A DNA stretch of 64,000 bases from Deltaproteobacteria bacterium (GTDB taxonomy: Bacteria; Desulfobacterota; Binatia; JACPRU01), in the NCBI GenBank assembly GCA_016189835.1, contig JACPRU010000065.1, forward strand, positions 1-64,000. Direction: 5' to 3'. Within the stretch, counting starts at the first letter, position 1; each line of letters begins with the position of its first letter. The position numbers were made by a program, and so were the translations under genes. A model generated the notes under the pieces. That model saw only the letters and a list, made by a program, of their open reading frames with translations, did no database searches and was not told where the DNA came from. Below are positions 23,847 through 34,997 of the stretch, piece by piece.

Positions 23847-25733
23847 ATGGGATTTTCGGCGCCCTACGGGCTCGTCTCGCTGCTCTTCCTCGTGCTGCTG
23901 GTGTTGCTGCATCGGCGCCGCCGTCAGCAGCGCGACCTCGACGTCTCGAGTCTGCTCCTGTGGCAGGCGGTTCCCGATGAGCCTGCGCGGGACAGGGTGC
24001 GGCCCAATCTCCTGCTCGCGGTCCAGCTCGCGTTGCTCGGCGCGCTCGCCCTGTCCGTGGCTCGTCCGTACTGGGTCGAGCGCGCGGCGTCGGTGACCGG
24101 CGGCAGAGCGGTGCTGCTCTTCGATGCCTCGGCGAGCATGCAGACGCTGGAACGAGGCGAGCGCCGCTTCGACCAGGCCCGGCGACGGGCCGGCGAGGTG
24201 CTCGCCGGCCTCGGCGAGGGCGTAGAGGTGATGATGATCGAGGTCGCCGCCCACCCCCGGGTGGTGGTCGCGTTCACGCGCGACCGCAGCCTGCTCGCCC
24301 GCGCCCTCGAGGGACTGGAGCCCGGCGATGGTCCGACTCGGCTGTCGCTCGGCGTGCAGTTCGCCCACTCCGTCGCCGGCGGCGGCCAGGGGCCTCTGGA
24401 GATCGACGTGTTCACCGACCTGCCCCGGCAAGAGCTGGCGTTCTCGCCCGCCGCCGGCGAGCGGTTGCGGTACTTCCGCTTCGGCCGCAGCGACGACAAC
24501 GTGGCGCTGGCCGGGCTGCGCGTTCACCAGAACGCGTTTCAGGATGCCGACGAGGCCCGCGGCTACGCGCTCGTCAAGAACTACGCGCATCGACCGAAGG
24601 AGCTCGAGCTGCACGTGGCGCTCGACGCCAAACCGGTGCTCGACGAGACGCTGCACCTCGCGGCGCGCGAGTCGCGCATGGTGCCGATCGGCCGGCTCGG
24701 TCGGCCGGGCAGGCTCGAAGCGCGGCTCGACGTCGCGGACGCGCTGGCGGTGGACAACCGAGCGATCGCCTTCGTCCGGCCGGCCCGCAAGATCCGGGTC
24801 GTGGCCGTGAGCACCAAGCCGGCGGTGGTCGACGACCTGAAAGCGCTGGCACGCGGCGTCCCCGCGCTCGATCTGCGTCCGGTGGCGCCGACGGAGGTCC
24901 GTGGCGAAGATCTGACGCGAGCCGATCTCGTGGTGTTCCACGACTTCGCGCCGCGTATCGCGCCCGCGGTCAACGCCCTGTACGTCTATCCGCCGGCGTC
25001 GAGCGCGCTCTTCCCGTCGAAGCGCGACGTCGTGTCGGCGCAGATCCTCGACTGGAACGAGTCGGATCCGGTGCTGCTCGACCTTCGCTACCTCGAGGCG
25101 CTCGCGCTCGACCGGTCGCGCCTGCTCGACCTTCCACCCTGGGCGCACATGCTGCTCAGCTCCCGCGCCGAGGGCCGCGAGTTTCCGCTCGCCTTCGGCG
25201 GAGAGACCGACGGCCACCGGGTGATCTGCTTCGCCTTCGACCTGGAAGGCCGGTCGCTCGTGCGCAGCGAGAATCTCAGCCTGCTCTTGCTGGTGTTGAA
25301 CGCGCTGCGATGGCTGACGCCGCCGGACTCCGGCGCTCCGCTGCAGATCGACGTCGGCGAGAGCTATCGCGAATCGCTGCGAGAGCCGGTCGCGTTCACG
25401 GTGACCGCGCCGGACGGCAGGGCCGAGGCCCGCGCGCCCACCCTGCGCCTGGCGGTGGAGCCGACGCGCGCGGGAGAATACCGGATCGACGGCGGAGCGA
25501 TTCATCGCACGATCCTCGCCAACCTGTTCGACGGCGAGGAATCGGACGTCGGCCGCGCGGACGGGCCCGGTGAAGAGAGCGTCGACGGCGCCGCCGCGCC
25601 GCGCCCGATGGTCTCGGCGACGATGCTCCACGAGTTCGGCCGGGCGCTGCTTCTCGCCGGCTTCCTGCTCGCGCTGGCCGAGTGGGGCTACTGGGGGTGG
25701 CTGCAACGCCGCCGGAGGCCGCATGTGGACTGA
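23847..25733 (+). CDS. BatA/VWA domain membrane protein
   Basis: N-terminal FSAPYGLVSLLFLVLLVLLHRRRRQQRDL; AVLLFDASASMQTLERGERRFDQA; C-terminal TM. Confidence 0.85.
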   Translation: MGFSAPYGLVSLLFLVLLVLLHRRRRQQRDLDVSSLLLWQAVPDEPARDRVRPNLLLAVQLALLGALALSVARPYWVERAASVTGGRAVLLFDASASMQTLERGERRFDQARRRAGEVLAGLGEGVEVMMIEVAAHPRVVVAFTRDRSLLARALEGLEPGDGPTRLSLGVQFAHSVAGGGQGPLEIDVFTDLPRQELAFSPAAGERLRYFRFGRSDDNVALAGLRVHQNAFQDADEARGYALVKNYAHRPKELELHVALDAKPVLDETLHLAARESRMVPIGRLGRPGRLEARLDVADALAVDNRAIAFVRPARKIRVVAVSTKPAVVDDLKALARGVPALDLRPVAPTEVRGEDLTRADLVVFHDFAPRIAPAVNALYVYPPASSALFPSKRDVVSAQILDWNESDPVLLDLRYLEALALDRSRLLDLPPWAHMLLSSRAEGREFPLAFGGETDGHRVICFAFDLEGRSLVRSENLSLLLLVLNALRWLTPPDSGAPLQIDVGESYRESLREPVAFTVTAPDGRAEARAPTLRLAVEPTRAGEYRIDGGAIHRTILANLFDGEESDVGRADGPGEESVDGAAAPRPMVSATMLHEFGRALLLAGFLLALAEWGYWGWLQRRRRPHVD

Positions 25734-28380
25734 CCTGCTGTCGGGCGCGGCGGCGCTGGCGGTCGATGCGCCGTGGCGGCTGTGGCTGCTCGCGCCCGGC
25801 TCGGCGGTCGTGGTCGCGGCGGTGTGGCGTGCCGGGGGCGGCCGAGCCGTGTACGCCTCCGCGGCGCTGCGGCTGGCGGCGGTGGCGCTGCTGGTGTTCG
25901 CCGTGGCGGGGCTGTCGCTGCGGACCCGCGAGGAGGCGCAGGACCTGTGCATCGTGCTGTCGGCCGACGCCTCCTCGAGCGTCGACGGCGGCGCCGAGCG
26001 CGTGGCCGGGGAGATCGGGCGCGAGCTGGCGGCGAAGCTGCGGCCCTCGGACCAGCTCGGCCTGATCGCGTTCGCCCGCCAGGCCGAGGTCGTCGCCTGG
26101 CCGTCCGCGCCGCCGCGCCCGCCGAGCGCCGCCGAGGTGAAGCTCGATCGCTCCGCGACGCGGCTGGCCTCCGGCATCGAGGCCGCGGTGCCGCTCTGCC
26201 CGGAGGGCAGCGAGCGGAAGATCGTGCTCGTGACCGACGGCAACGAGACGCTCGGCGACGCCCGACGGGCGGCCGAGCTCGCGCGCCAGACCGACACGCG
26301 CGTCTACGCCGTCGCGCTCGGCGCCGGAGGCGACGACGGCCCGTCGCTCGAGAAGTTGACCGCGCCTCCGCTGGTGCGCGAGGGGTCGGTATTTCCGGTG
26401 CGGGCGCTCGTGCGCAACGGCGGCGCGCAACCCAGGAGCGCGACGATCGAGGTCCTGGTCGACGGCCAGACCGCCTCGCGAGCGGAGGTGCGCCTCGATC
26501 CCGGCATCAACGTCTTCGAGATCCCCTACCAGTTGCACGAGAAGGGCTCCTATCGGCTCGCCGCGCGGCTCGCCGGCGACGGTGCGTCGCGCGAGCAGCG
26601 CAGGGAGATGTCGCTCGCGGTCGCCGGGCCGGTCCGCGCGCTGGTCGTCGGACGCAGCCGCGACAGCGCGCTCGCCAAGGCGCTGCAGCTCCGCGAGGTG
26701 GCGGTCGAGTTCCGCGAGCCGGCGGGCTTCCCGAAGCTCGAGGACCTGCTGCAGTTCCACTGCGTGATCTTCGACGACGTCGCGCGCAAGGAGCTTTCCG
26801 ACGCCGCCCTGGAGGCGCTGGAGTCCTACGTCAAGGACTTCGGAGGCGGATTCCTGATGACCGGCGGCGCGCGCAGCTTCGGGGACAAGGGCTACCAGAA
26901 GTCCGCGGTCGAGAGGGTCCTGCCGGTCCACCTGATCGAGCAGGAGCAGAAGCCCAAGGGCCGGCCGCCGATTGGCGTCTTCCTGCTCGTCGATCGATCG
27001 AACAGCATGAGCTACAACAGCCGGCGCCACGACATGCGCGACGGCGAGAAGATGAAGTACGCGCGCGCCGCCGCGCTGGCCCTGGTCGAGCAGCTGCGGC
27101 CCGAGGACCGGATCGGCGTGATCGCCTTCGACTCGGACCCGTACGTGCTCGGTCCGCTGCGGCCGCTTTCCGAGCAGCGCTCGGTGCTCGAGGACCGCAT
27201 CTCGCGCCTGGTTCCGGGAGGCGGCACGGACTTCAAGGCGGCGATGGAGATCGCCACCGCGCAGCTCGTGCAGAGCGGGCTGAAGACGCTGCACGTCATC
27301 CTGCTCACCGACGGCGATACCAACCGCGGCGCCGCCGACCACGTCGCGGTGACTCAGGCGATGGCCCGGCTCGGGATCAGCGTCACCACCGTCCGCATCG
27401 GCGACGACGACGTCAACCTGGCCTTCCTCGAGCAGATCTCGCAGGACACAGGCGGCCGCTTCTACCACGTCGAGGACATCGAGCTGCTGCCGCAGCTGAT
27501 CGTCAACGACACCCGTCAGGCGCGCGGCGACAAGGGCGAAGGCGTCCCGCCGGTCGAAGAGAAGCCCGGGGGAGCGCCGCTCGAGGGCCCGCGCCGGCCC
27601 GACATCGGCGAGGCCACGGAAGTGGTGCGTGGGCTCTCCGCGCGGGAGCTCCCTGTCGTACGCTCCGTGCCGCAGAGCAAGCTGAAGAACGGCGCCGATC
27701 TCGTCCTCTACGTCGGCGCCGGGACGCAGAAGCTGCCGCTGCTCGCCACCTGGCAGTACGGTCTGGGCCGGGCGGCCGCCTTCCCGCTCGATCCGGCGCA
27801 GCCGGATGCCGCAATCTGGTCCGCCTGGCCGGGCTTCGCGAAGCTCTGGTCGCAGCTCGTTCGCTGGGCGATCCGCGAGGAGGCACCGTGGGAGACGAAG
27901 CAGTCGGTGCGCCTGCGCGACGGCACGCCGTTCCTCGAAGTCCAGACCTTCGACGATCTCGCCGGCGGGATCGACGCGCAGGTGTTCCTCCAGCCGGATC
28001 GTCCGCTCGAGGTGGCGCTCACGCCGGTGGCGCCGCGGCTGTTCCGCGCTCCGTTGCCACCGCTGCCCGCGGGCCGCTACGCGTTGCTGCTGACGCGGCA
28101 GGACGCCGGACACCCGGTGCAGAAGCGGGAGATGCTCACGGTGGACGCGTCGACGATCGAATCGGCGGACGCCGAGCAGGCGCGCCGGCTCCCCGACCTC
28201 GATCTGCTGCGCGAGATCAGCACCGAGACCGGCGGGTCGCTCAACCCGACGAACGACGAGCTGCTCGCTCGCCACGGCGCGAGCCACGCGAAGCGACATC
28301 GCCTCGACGGGATGCTGGTGGTCCTGGCGCTGTCGGCGCTGCTCGCCGACATGGCGCTGCGCATGCGCGCCGAGCCCTGA
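25723..28380 (+). CDS. VWA domain protein with glutamine-amidotransferase-like segment
   Basis: Two VWA-like motifs (LSADASSSVDG; LLVDRSNSMSYN) flanking YVKDFGGGFLMTGGARSFGDKGYQKSAVERVLPV. Confidence 0.85.
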   Translation: MWTDLLSGAAALAVDAPWRLWLLAPGSAVVVAAVWRAGGGRAVYASAALRLAAVALLVFAVAGLSLRTREEAQDLCIVLSADASSSVDGGAERVAGEIGRELAAKLRPSDQLGLIAFARQAEVVAWPSAPPRPPSAAEVKLDRSATRLASGIEAAVPLCPEGSERKIVLVTDGNETLGDARRAAELARQTDTRVYAVALGAGGDDGPSLEKLTAPPLVREGSVFPVRALVRNGGAQPRSATIEVLVDGQTASRAEVRLDPGINVFEIPYQLHEKGSYRLAARLAGDGASREQRREMSLAVAGPVRALVVGRSRDSALAKALQLREVAVEFREPAGFPKLEDLLQFHCVIFDDVARKELSDAALEALESYVKDFGGGFLMTGGARSFGDKGYQKSAVERVLPVHLIEQEQKPKGRPPIGVFLLVDRSNSMSYNSRRHDMRDGEKMKYARAAALALVEQLRPEDRIGVIAFDSDPYVLGPLRPLSEQRSVLEDRISRLVPGGGTDFKAAMEIATAQLVQSGLKTLHVILLTDGDTNRGAADHVAVTQAMARLGISVTTVRIGDDDVNLAFLEQISQDTGGRFYHVEDIELLPQLIVNDTRQARGDKGEGVPPVEEKPGGAPLEGPRRPDIGEATEVVRGLSARELPVVRSVPQSKLKNGADLVLYVGAGTQKLPLLATWQYGLGRAAAFPLDPAQPDAAIWSAWPGFAKLWSQLVRWAIREEAPWETKQSVRLRDGTPFLEVQTFDDLAGGIDAQVFLQPDRPLEVALTPVAPRLFRAPLPPLPAGRYALLLTRQDAGHPVQKREMLTVDASTIESADAEQARRLPDLDLLREISTETGGSLNPTNDELLARHGASHAKRHRLDGMLVVLALSALLADMALRMRAEP

Positions 28381-28465
28381 AGGAGTCTGCGCGCGCTGGC
28401 GTCATCGACACGGGTCGGAGCAGCAGCTACATCTAGCCGGCGAAGCGCGCTCTGCGAGGTCCACC

Positions 28466-29239
28466 ATGCGAATCGTTCCGGTTCCCGTTCTGCTCGACAA
28501 CTACGCGTATCTGGTGATCGCCGAATCCGGCGCCGCCGCGGTGGTCGACCCCTCGGAAGCGGCACCGGTGCTGCGCGCCGTGGAGCGCGAGGGCGCCACC
28601 CTGGCGGCCATCTGGAACACCCATCACCACTGGGACCACGTCGGCGGCAACCGCGACTTACTGATCGCGCATCCCGACCTGCGAGTGGTTGGATACGCGG
28701 GCGACCGCGCGCGCATCCCGGGGATCACCGACCCGGTGGAGGACGGAGCCCAGTTCGATTTCGGCGGCGGCATGGTTCGCGTGATCTTCGTCCCCGCGCA
28801 CACGAGCGGGCACGTCGCCTACCATCTGCCGCTACAAAACGCGGTCTTCACGGGCGATACGCTGTTCGCCGGCGGCTGCGGCCGGCTGTTCGAAGGCGAC
28901 GCGCGCATGATGTCCGACTCGCTCGGCCGACTGACCGCGCTGTCCGCCGACACGCGGGTGTTCTGCGGCCACGAGTACACCGAGAAGAACCTGCGGTTCG
29001 CGCTGACGCTCGAGCCGAGCAACGCCGAGCTCGCCGCGAAGTACCGGCGGGTCGAAGCACAGGTGGGGCGTGGCGAGCCGACGGTCCCGACCACCATCGC
29101 GGAGGAGCTGGCCACCAACCCATTCCTGCGCCCGAGCAGCGAGGAGCTTCGCCGGGTGGTGCTGGCGAAGTTTCCTGATTGTCCGGACGATCCGATCGCG
29201 GTCTTCGCCAAGACGCGCGAGCTCAAGGATTCATTCTGA
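28466..29239 (+). CDS. gloB: hydroxyacylglutathione hydrolase (glyoxalase II)-like metallo-hydrolase
   Basis: NTHHHWDHVGGN metal motif; FTGDTLFAGGCGRLFEGDARMM; FCGHEYTEKNLRFA. Confidence 0.92.
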   Translation: MRIVPVPVLLDNYAYLVIAESGAAAVVDPSEAAPVLRAVEREGATLAAIWNTHHHWDHVGGNRDLLIAHPDLRVVGYAGDRARIPGITDPVEDGAQFDFGGGMVRVIFVPAHTSGHVAYHLPLQNAVFTGDTLFAGGCGRLFEGDARMMSDSLGRLTALSADTRVFCGHEYTEKNLRFALTLEPSNAELAAKYRRVEAQVGRGEPTVPTTIAEELATNPFLRPSSEELRRVVLAKFPDCPDDPIAVFAKTRELKDSF

Positions 29240-29454
29240 TCCAACCGGCGATACAAGCCGCTGATTTCATTGCGTTACAAATGTTTTGCGGATGGATGCA
29301 GTGGCGGGCGTGGCGCGGCTCCATTCTTGCTTTACATTGGGCGAGAACACCGCTGTCGACGGATCACCGCACCCGTCGGCGTGTGGTTCGGGTTTGATAG
29401 CTGTGGCGAAGAGAAGAGCTTTCGTTCTATTATGAATAGCAGGAGGAGTTTGAA

Positions 29455-29745
29455 TTGAAACGCATTCCCGGAATCCGGCCTCGCTTCACGCGCTGTACGA
29501 TCGTGCGTCCTGACGGGAGCGTTCTGGAAGCATGGGAGATGTTCGTCGGAGATCGCTCCTACGGGCGGTCGAACAGCCGGAGCGCGCTGCTCAAATCGTG
29601 GGAAGCCCGCCTGGAGGAAGCCGAGAACGGACGACCTTTCGCATTTCGGCCCATGTACCGTCGCTCGCATCATCCCGAGCGCGCGGCCACCAAGCGCACC
29701 GACGAGAAGACCAATCGCAGCAACGCCAGCCGACGCGGTTCCTGA
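29455..29745 (+). CDS. small basic hypothetical protein
   Basis: 96 aa TTG-start ORF with AGGAGGAG just upstream. Confidence 0.5.
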   Translation: MKRIPGIRPRFTRCTIVRPDGSVLEAWEMFVGDRSYGRSNSRSALLKSWEARLEEAENGRPFAFRPMYRRSHHPERAATKRTDEKTNRSNASRRGS

Positions 29746-29766
29746 GCGGGCCGTCGAGCCGCCGCT

Positions 29767-31554
29767 TCAATCGCCGTCGGGCGTCGCGGCGCGCGTCTCG
29801 TCGAGCAGCTGGCTGAACTGCTCGACGTCGATGTAGCCGACCCTGCGACGGTGCTCGCGGCCGCTCGGCGCGAAGAACAACGTGGTCGGCACGCCGAGCA
29901 CGCCGTACTTCGAGAGCGTCGCCTCGGCCTCTCTCGACATCTCGGTCACGTCGGCGCGCAGCATGGCGAACTGCGCGGCCCGCGCGGCGACCGGCGCCGA
30001 GACGAACGTCGTGCGCTCCATCTCGATGCAGGGCAGGCACCAGTCGGCTCGGAAGTCGACGACCGCCGGTCGCCCCTCGCTGCGTGCCTGCTCCAGCGCG
30101 GCGGGCGAGAATTCCTGCCAGGAGATCGCCGTCGGCTTCGCTCCGGCGGAGGGCAGGGCTGCCCACAGCGCGGCGAGCACCGCCGCCGACCCCGCCAGCC
30201 GCTTGAACAACGGGAAGTGCCGCAGCTCGCGCCCATGGGGGTCGAGAAAGCCGAGCGTGATGCCGGCCAGAGCGATCAGTCCCGCCGCCGTCCACTCGAG
30301 CGTCTGCGTCGACAGCAGCGGGCTCACGAAGTAGAGCGCCAGGCCGAGCAGCACGAACCCGAAGAGCCGTTCGACCCACACCAGCCATTCCCCCGCGCGC
30401 GGCAGCCTCGCGATCGACCCGGCGACGGCGCCGAGCAGGACGTACGGCGCACCGAGCCCGAGCGCCAGCGTGAAGAACAGCCCGAAGCCGAGCAGCGCCT
30501 CGCCGCGAGCGCCGACGACGAGCAGCAGCCCGACCACGACCGGACCGACGCAGGGCGCCGCGACGATGCCCATGGTGAGCCCCATGAACAGCGCACCGAC
30601 GAAGCCCCCACCGGCCTTTCCCGCTCGTTGCAGCAGCCAGGCGGGCGGCCGCAGCGTGTAGAGGCCGAAGCTCGAAGCCGCCAGCGCCACCATCAGCGCG
30701 GCCATGCCGATCAGCGTCATCGGGCGTTGCAGGGCGCTGCCGAACATCCCGCCCGAGAACGCGGCGCTGACCCCGAGCGCGGAGAACGTGAGCGCGATGC
30801 CGAGCGCGTAGACGCCCGCCAACAGCACCGCCCGCCCGCGCTGCTCGCGGGCCTGCCCGCCGAAGTACGCCACCGTCACCGAGATCAACGGATAAACGCA
30901 GGGCGTGAGGTTCAGCCCGAGGCCCATGAGGAAGATCAAGAGCAGGGTCGGCGCCAGTCCGTACTGCGCGAGCCAGCGGTCGACCGGCGTCGGGCTGCCC
31001 GCGCCGGCCGCCGAGCTCGAACCGGCCTCGAGGTCGGCGGGGCGCCGCACGAGAAACGTTCGCTCGACGTCCCTCGGGGGGAGGCACCGAGTGTCGTCGC
31101 ACGCCTGGTAGTGGAGTCTCGCTGCGAAGCTCGCACCCTGCGAGTCGATGCCGGCCGCGACCGACAGCGGTACGCGAAAGCGCACCCGCCCGCTGTACAC
31201 GCGGATCGCCTTCCCCGCGGTGAACGCGAACCGGCGGCTCTCGGCCGGCGGATACTCGATCTCACCGACCGCGAATCCGGCAGGCGGCGTCACGGTGAGC
31301 GTCGTCGCGATCATCGCGTCGGAGCTCGGCTGGTGGGCATTGACGTGCCAGCCCTCCGCGACCTCGGCTTGCAAGACGACCTCCAGGGCACGACGCGAGG
31401 GCGAGTAGTTCGCGCTCTCGACCCGCAGCTGGACGATCTCGTCGGGAATCGGCGGGGGTTCCGCGCCGCCGAGTCCGCTCGGGCCGAGCGCCAGCAGCAG
31501 GGCGGCGACGGCGATGAACCGTATCCCGTGCTCTTGTGGAAGATCTCGCTCCAC
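29767..31554 (-). CDS. dsbD: protein-disulfide reductase DsbD
   Basis: LGLNLTPCVYPLISVTVAYFGG, GIVAAPCVGPVVVGLLL, C-terminal thioredoxin FRADWCLPCIEMERTTF. Confidence 0.92.
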   Translation of the reverse strand: MERDLPQEHGIRFIAVAALLLALGPSGLGGAEPPPIPDEIVQLRVESANYSPSRRALEVVLQAEVAEGWHVNAHQPSSDAMIATTLTVTPPAGFAVGEIEYPPAESRRFAFTAGKAIRVYSGRVRFRVPLSVAAGIDSQGASFAARLHYQACDDTRCLPPRDVERTFLVRRPADLEAGSSSAAGAGSPTPVDRWLAQYGLAPTLLLIFLMGLGLNLTPCVYPLISVTVAYFGGQAREQRGRAVLLAGVYALGIALTFSALGVSAAFSGGMFGSALQRPMTLIGMAALMVALAASSFGLYTLRPPAWLLQRAGKAGGGFVGALFMGLTMGIVAAPCVGPVVVGLLLVVGARGEALLGFGLFFTLALGLGAPYVLLGAVAGSIARLPRAGEWLVWVERLFGFVLLGLALYFVSPLLSTQTLEWTAAGLIALAGITLGFLDPHGRELRHFPLFKRLAGSAAVLAALWAALPSAGAKPTAISWQEFSPAALEQARSEGRPAVVDFRADWCLPCIEMERTTFVSAPVAARAAQFAMLRADVTEMSREAEATLSKYGVLGVPTTLFFAPSGREHRRRVGYIDVEQFSQLLDETRAATPDGD

Positions 31555-31613
31555 CGATTGCCGATCGCAACGCGGGCGCGCTCGCCTGTCAAACAGCGGC
31601 GGTTGACGCGAAG

Positions 31614-32795
<1,182 letters not shown>

Positions 32796-32954
32796 GATGA
32801 CGAGAACGACGTCCCAAGCTATCGAGAGCCTAACGCCGAGTAAAGGCGCCCCTCCCGGCGTCGGCCGGGCGGCGAATTGGACAAGCCGCTGCGGAGTTTG
32901 ATAGCCGGGCGTCGGCCGGCGCATGGGGCGCCGCCCGGAATGGAGGAGATTCCG

Positions 32955-33455
32955 ATGGCGAAGATCACGCTGCGAGGCAATCCCATTCACACCACCGGAG
33001 AGCTGCCGGCCGTCGGCAGCCGGGCGCCGGATTTCGTCCTGGTCGACGGCAAGCTGGCGAACAAGAGCCTGGCGGACTTCGCCGGCAAGAAGAAGCTCTT
33101 GAGCATCGTTCCGAGCCTCGACACGCCGGTGTGCGCGCTGTCGACCAAGAAGTTCAACGAGCACGCCAAGGCGCACCCGGACACGGTGATGCTGATGATC
33201 TCCGCCGACCTGCCGTTCGCGCAGGGCCGGTTCTGCTCGGCCGAGGGGACCGCCAACGTCGTGCCGCTGTCGCTGATGCGCTCCCGCCGGTTCGCCGAGG
33301 ACTACGGCGTGCTGATCGAGGACGGGCCGCTCGCCGGCGTCACGGCGCGCGCCGTCGTGGTGCTCGACGCCGACGACAGGGTGCTGCACGCCGAGCTCGT
33401 GCCGGAGATCGCCCAGGAGCCGAACTACGACGCCGCGCTGAAGGCGCTGGGGTGA
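32955..33455 (+). CDS. tpx: thiol peroxidase Tpx
   Basis: [59 protein letters not shown]. Confidence 0.93.
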   Translation: MAKITLRGNPIHTTGELPAVGSRAPDFVLVDGKLANKSLADFAGKKKLLSIVPSLDTPVCALSTKKFNEHAKAHPDTVMLMISADLPFAQGRFCSAEGTANVVPLSLMRSRRFAEDYGVLIEDGPLAGVTARAVVVLDADDRVLHAELVPEIAQEPNYDAALKALG

Positions 33456-34711
33456 CCGCCGCGCCGGGAAGCGAGGGGCTCGCCGAGGCGTATGGCGAGA
33501 TCCGCCGCGTGACCGAGCGGCTGGCGGCGCCGCTGTCGGCGGAGGACTGCGTCGTGCAATCGATGCCGGACGCGAGCCCCGTCAAGTGGCACCTGGCGCA
33601 CACCACCTGGTTCTTCGAGACGTTCGTGGTGAGCGCCGCGCGGCCGGCGGCGCGGCCGTTCCATCCCCAGTTCCGCGTGCTCTTCAACTCCTACTACAAC
33701 GCGGTCGGCCCCCAGCACCCTCGCCCCGAGCGCGGGATGCTCTCGCGTCCCGCGCTCTCCGAGGTCCGAGCGTACCGCGAGCACGTCGACTGCCGCATCG
33801 CCGAGCTGTTCGCCGAGGGCGCCGTGGACGAATCGCTGGCGGCGCGCGTCGAGCTCGGCCTGCACCACGAGCAGCAGCATCAGGAGCTGATCCTCACCGA
33901 CCTGAAGCACATGCTCTGGTCGAACCCGCTGCGGCCCGCCTACCGCGACGGTCCGCAGCGGGCGGAGGGCGAGGCGGGCCGGCTGCGCTGGCGGCGGCAT
34001 GCCGGCGGCGCGGCGTCGATCGGCCACGCGGGCGGCTCGTTCTCGTTCGACAACGAGCGGCCCCGTCACCGAGTGATGCTCGAACCGTTCGAGATCGCCT
34101 CTCGGCCGGTGACGACCGGCGAGTTTCTCGAGTTCATCGAAGACGGCGGGTACGAGCGCGCGGAGCTCTGGCTGTCCGACGGCTGGGACGCGGCGCGGGC
34201 GCAGCGCTGGCGCGCGCCGCTCTACTGGCGGCGCGAGGACGGGGCCTGGCGGATCTTCACGCTGTCGGGCGCGCGGGATCTGCGGCGCGACGAGCCGGTC
34301 GCTCACGTGAGCTTCTACGAGGCGGACGCGTTCGCCCGCTGGTCGCAAGCGCGGCTGCCGTCCGAGGCCGAATGGGAGGTCGTGGCGGCGAAGGAGCCCG
34401 TCGCGGGGAACCTGCTGGAGAGCGGGCTGCTGCATCCGGCTCCCTCGCCCGCGCCGTCGAGCGCGCCGCCGGCGCAGCTCTTCGGCGACGTGTGGGAGTG
34501 GACGCGGAGCGCTTACGCGGCCTACCCGGGCTTCCGGGCCGCCGCCGGAGCGCTCGGTGAGTACAACGCGAAGTTCATGTGCAACCAGCTCGTCCTGCGC
34601 GGCGGCTCGTGCGTCACGCCGCGCTCGCATCTGCGCGCCACCTACCGCAACTTCTTCCCGCCGCAGGCGCGCTGGCAGTTCAGCGGGCTGCGCTTGGCAC
34701 GCGACCCCTGA
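33452..34711 (+). CDS. egtB: ergothioneine biosynthesis protein EgtB-like
   Basis: DinB-like [13 protein letters not shown], metal motif [17 protein letters not shown]-terminal FGE-sulfatase region [21 protein letters not shown]. Confidence 0.9.
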   Translation: MTAAPGSEGLAEAYGEIRRVTERLAAPLSAEDCVVQSMPDASPVKWHLAHTTWFFETFVVSAARPAARPFHPQFRVLFNSYYNAVGPQHPRPERGMLSRPALSEVRAYREHVDCRIAELFAEGAVDESLAARVELGLHHEQQHQELILTDLKHMLWSNPLRPAYRDGPQRAEGEAGRLRWRRHAGGAASIGHAGGSFSFDNERPRHRVMLEPFEIASRPVTTGEFLEFIEDGGYERAELWLSDGWDAARAQRWRAPLYWRREDGAWRIFTLSGARDLRRDEPVAHVSFYEADAFARWSQARLPSEAEWEVVAAKEPVAGNLLESGLLHPAPSPAPSSAPPAQLFGDVWEWTRSAYAAYPGFRAAAGALGEYNAKFMCNQLVLRGGSCVTPRSHLRATYRNFFPPQARWQFSGLRLARDP

Positions 34712-34729
34712 GGGCGCGCGGCGGCTGCG

Positions 34730-34993
34730 GTGCGGTTGACGGTCCAGGTCGCGCCCGGCGCGCGGCGCGATCGCATCGTCGGCTGGCTCGACGACGCGCT
34801 GAAGGTGGCGGTCCAGGCTCCACCCGAGCGCGGCCGGGCCAACGAGGCGGTCGCCGCGCTGCTCGGCGAAGCGCTCGGCGTGGAGGTGAGACTGCTGCGG
34901 GGACGCTCCTCCCGGCGCAAGCTGTTCGAGATCGTCGGCCTCGACGGCGCCGCGGTGCGCGCGCGGATCGCCGCCCGCGTGGCGCGCCCGTAG
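34730..34993 (+). CDS. DUF167 / YggU family protein
   Basis: VQVAPGARRDRIVGWLDDALKVAVQAPPERGRANEAVAALLGEALGV. Confidence 0.88.
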   Translation: MRLTVQVAPGARRDRIVGWLDDALKVAVQAPPERGRANEAVAALLGEALGVEVRLLRGRSSRRKLFEIVGLDGAAVRARIAARVARP

Positions 34994-34997
34994 CGGG

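Noticed and set aside
21141-26297. 1718-aa minus-strand ORF
   Set aside because: Antisense to DUF58/VWA genes and in an alternate frame of the nucleotidyltransferase; no domain signal.
32829-32850. GCCTAACGCCGAG near ribBA as another attC core
   Set aside because: Single core-like heptamer with no partner GTTRRRY or palindromic arms.
32796-32954. FMN riboswitch upstream of ribBA
   Set aside because: No RFN-element conserved blocks (such as GGTGAAATTCC) seen; only GC-rich GGCGTCGGCCGG repeats.
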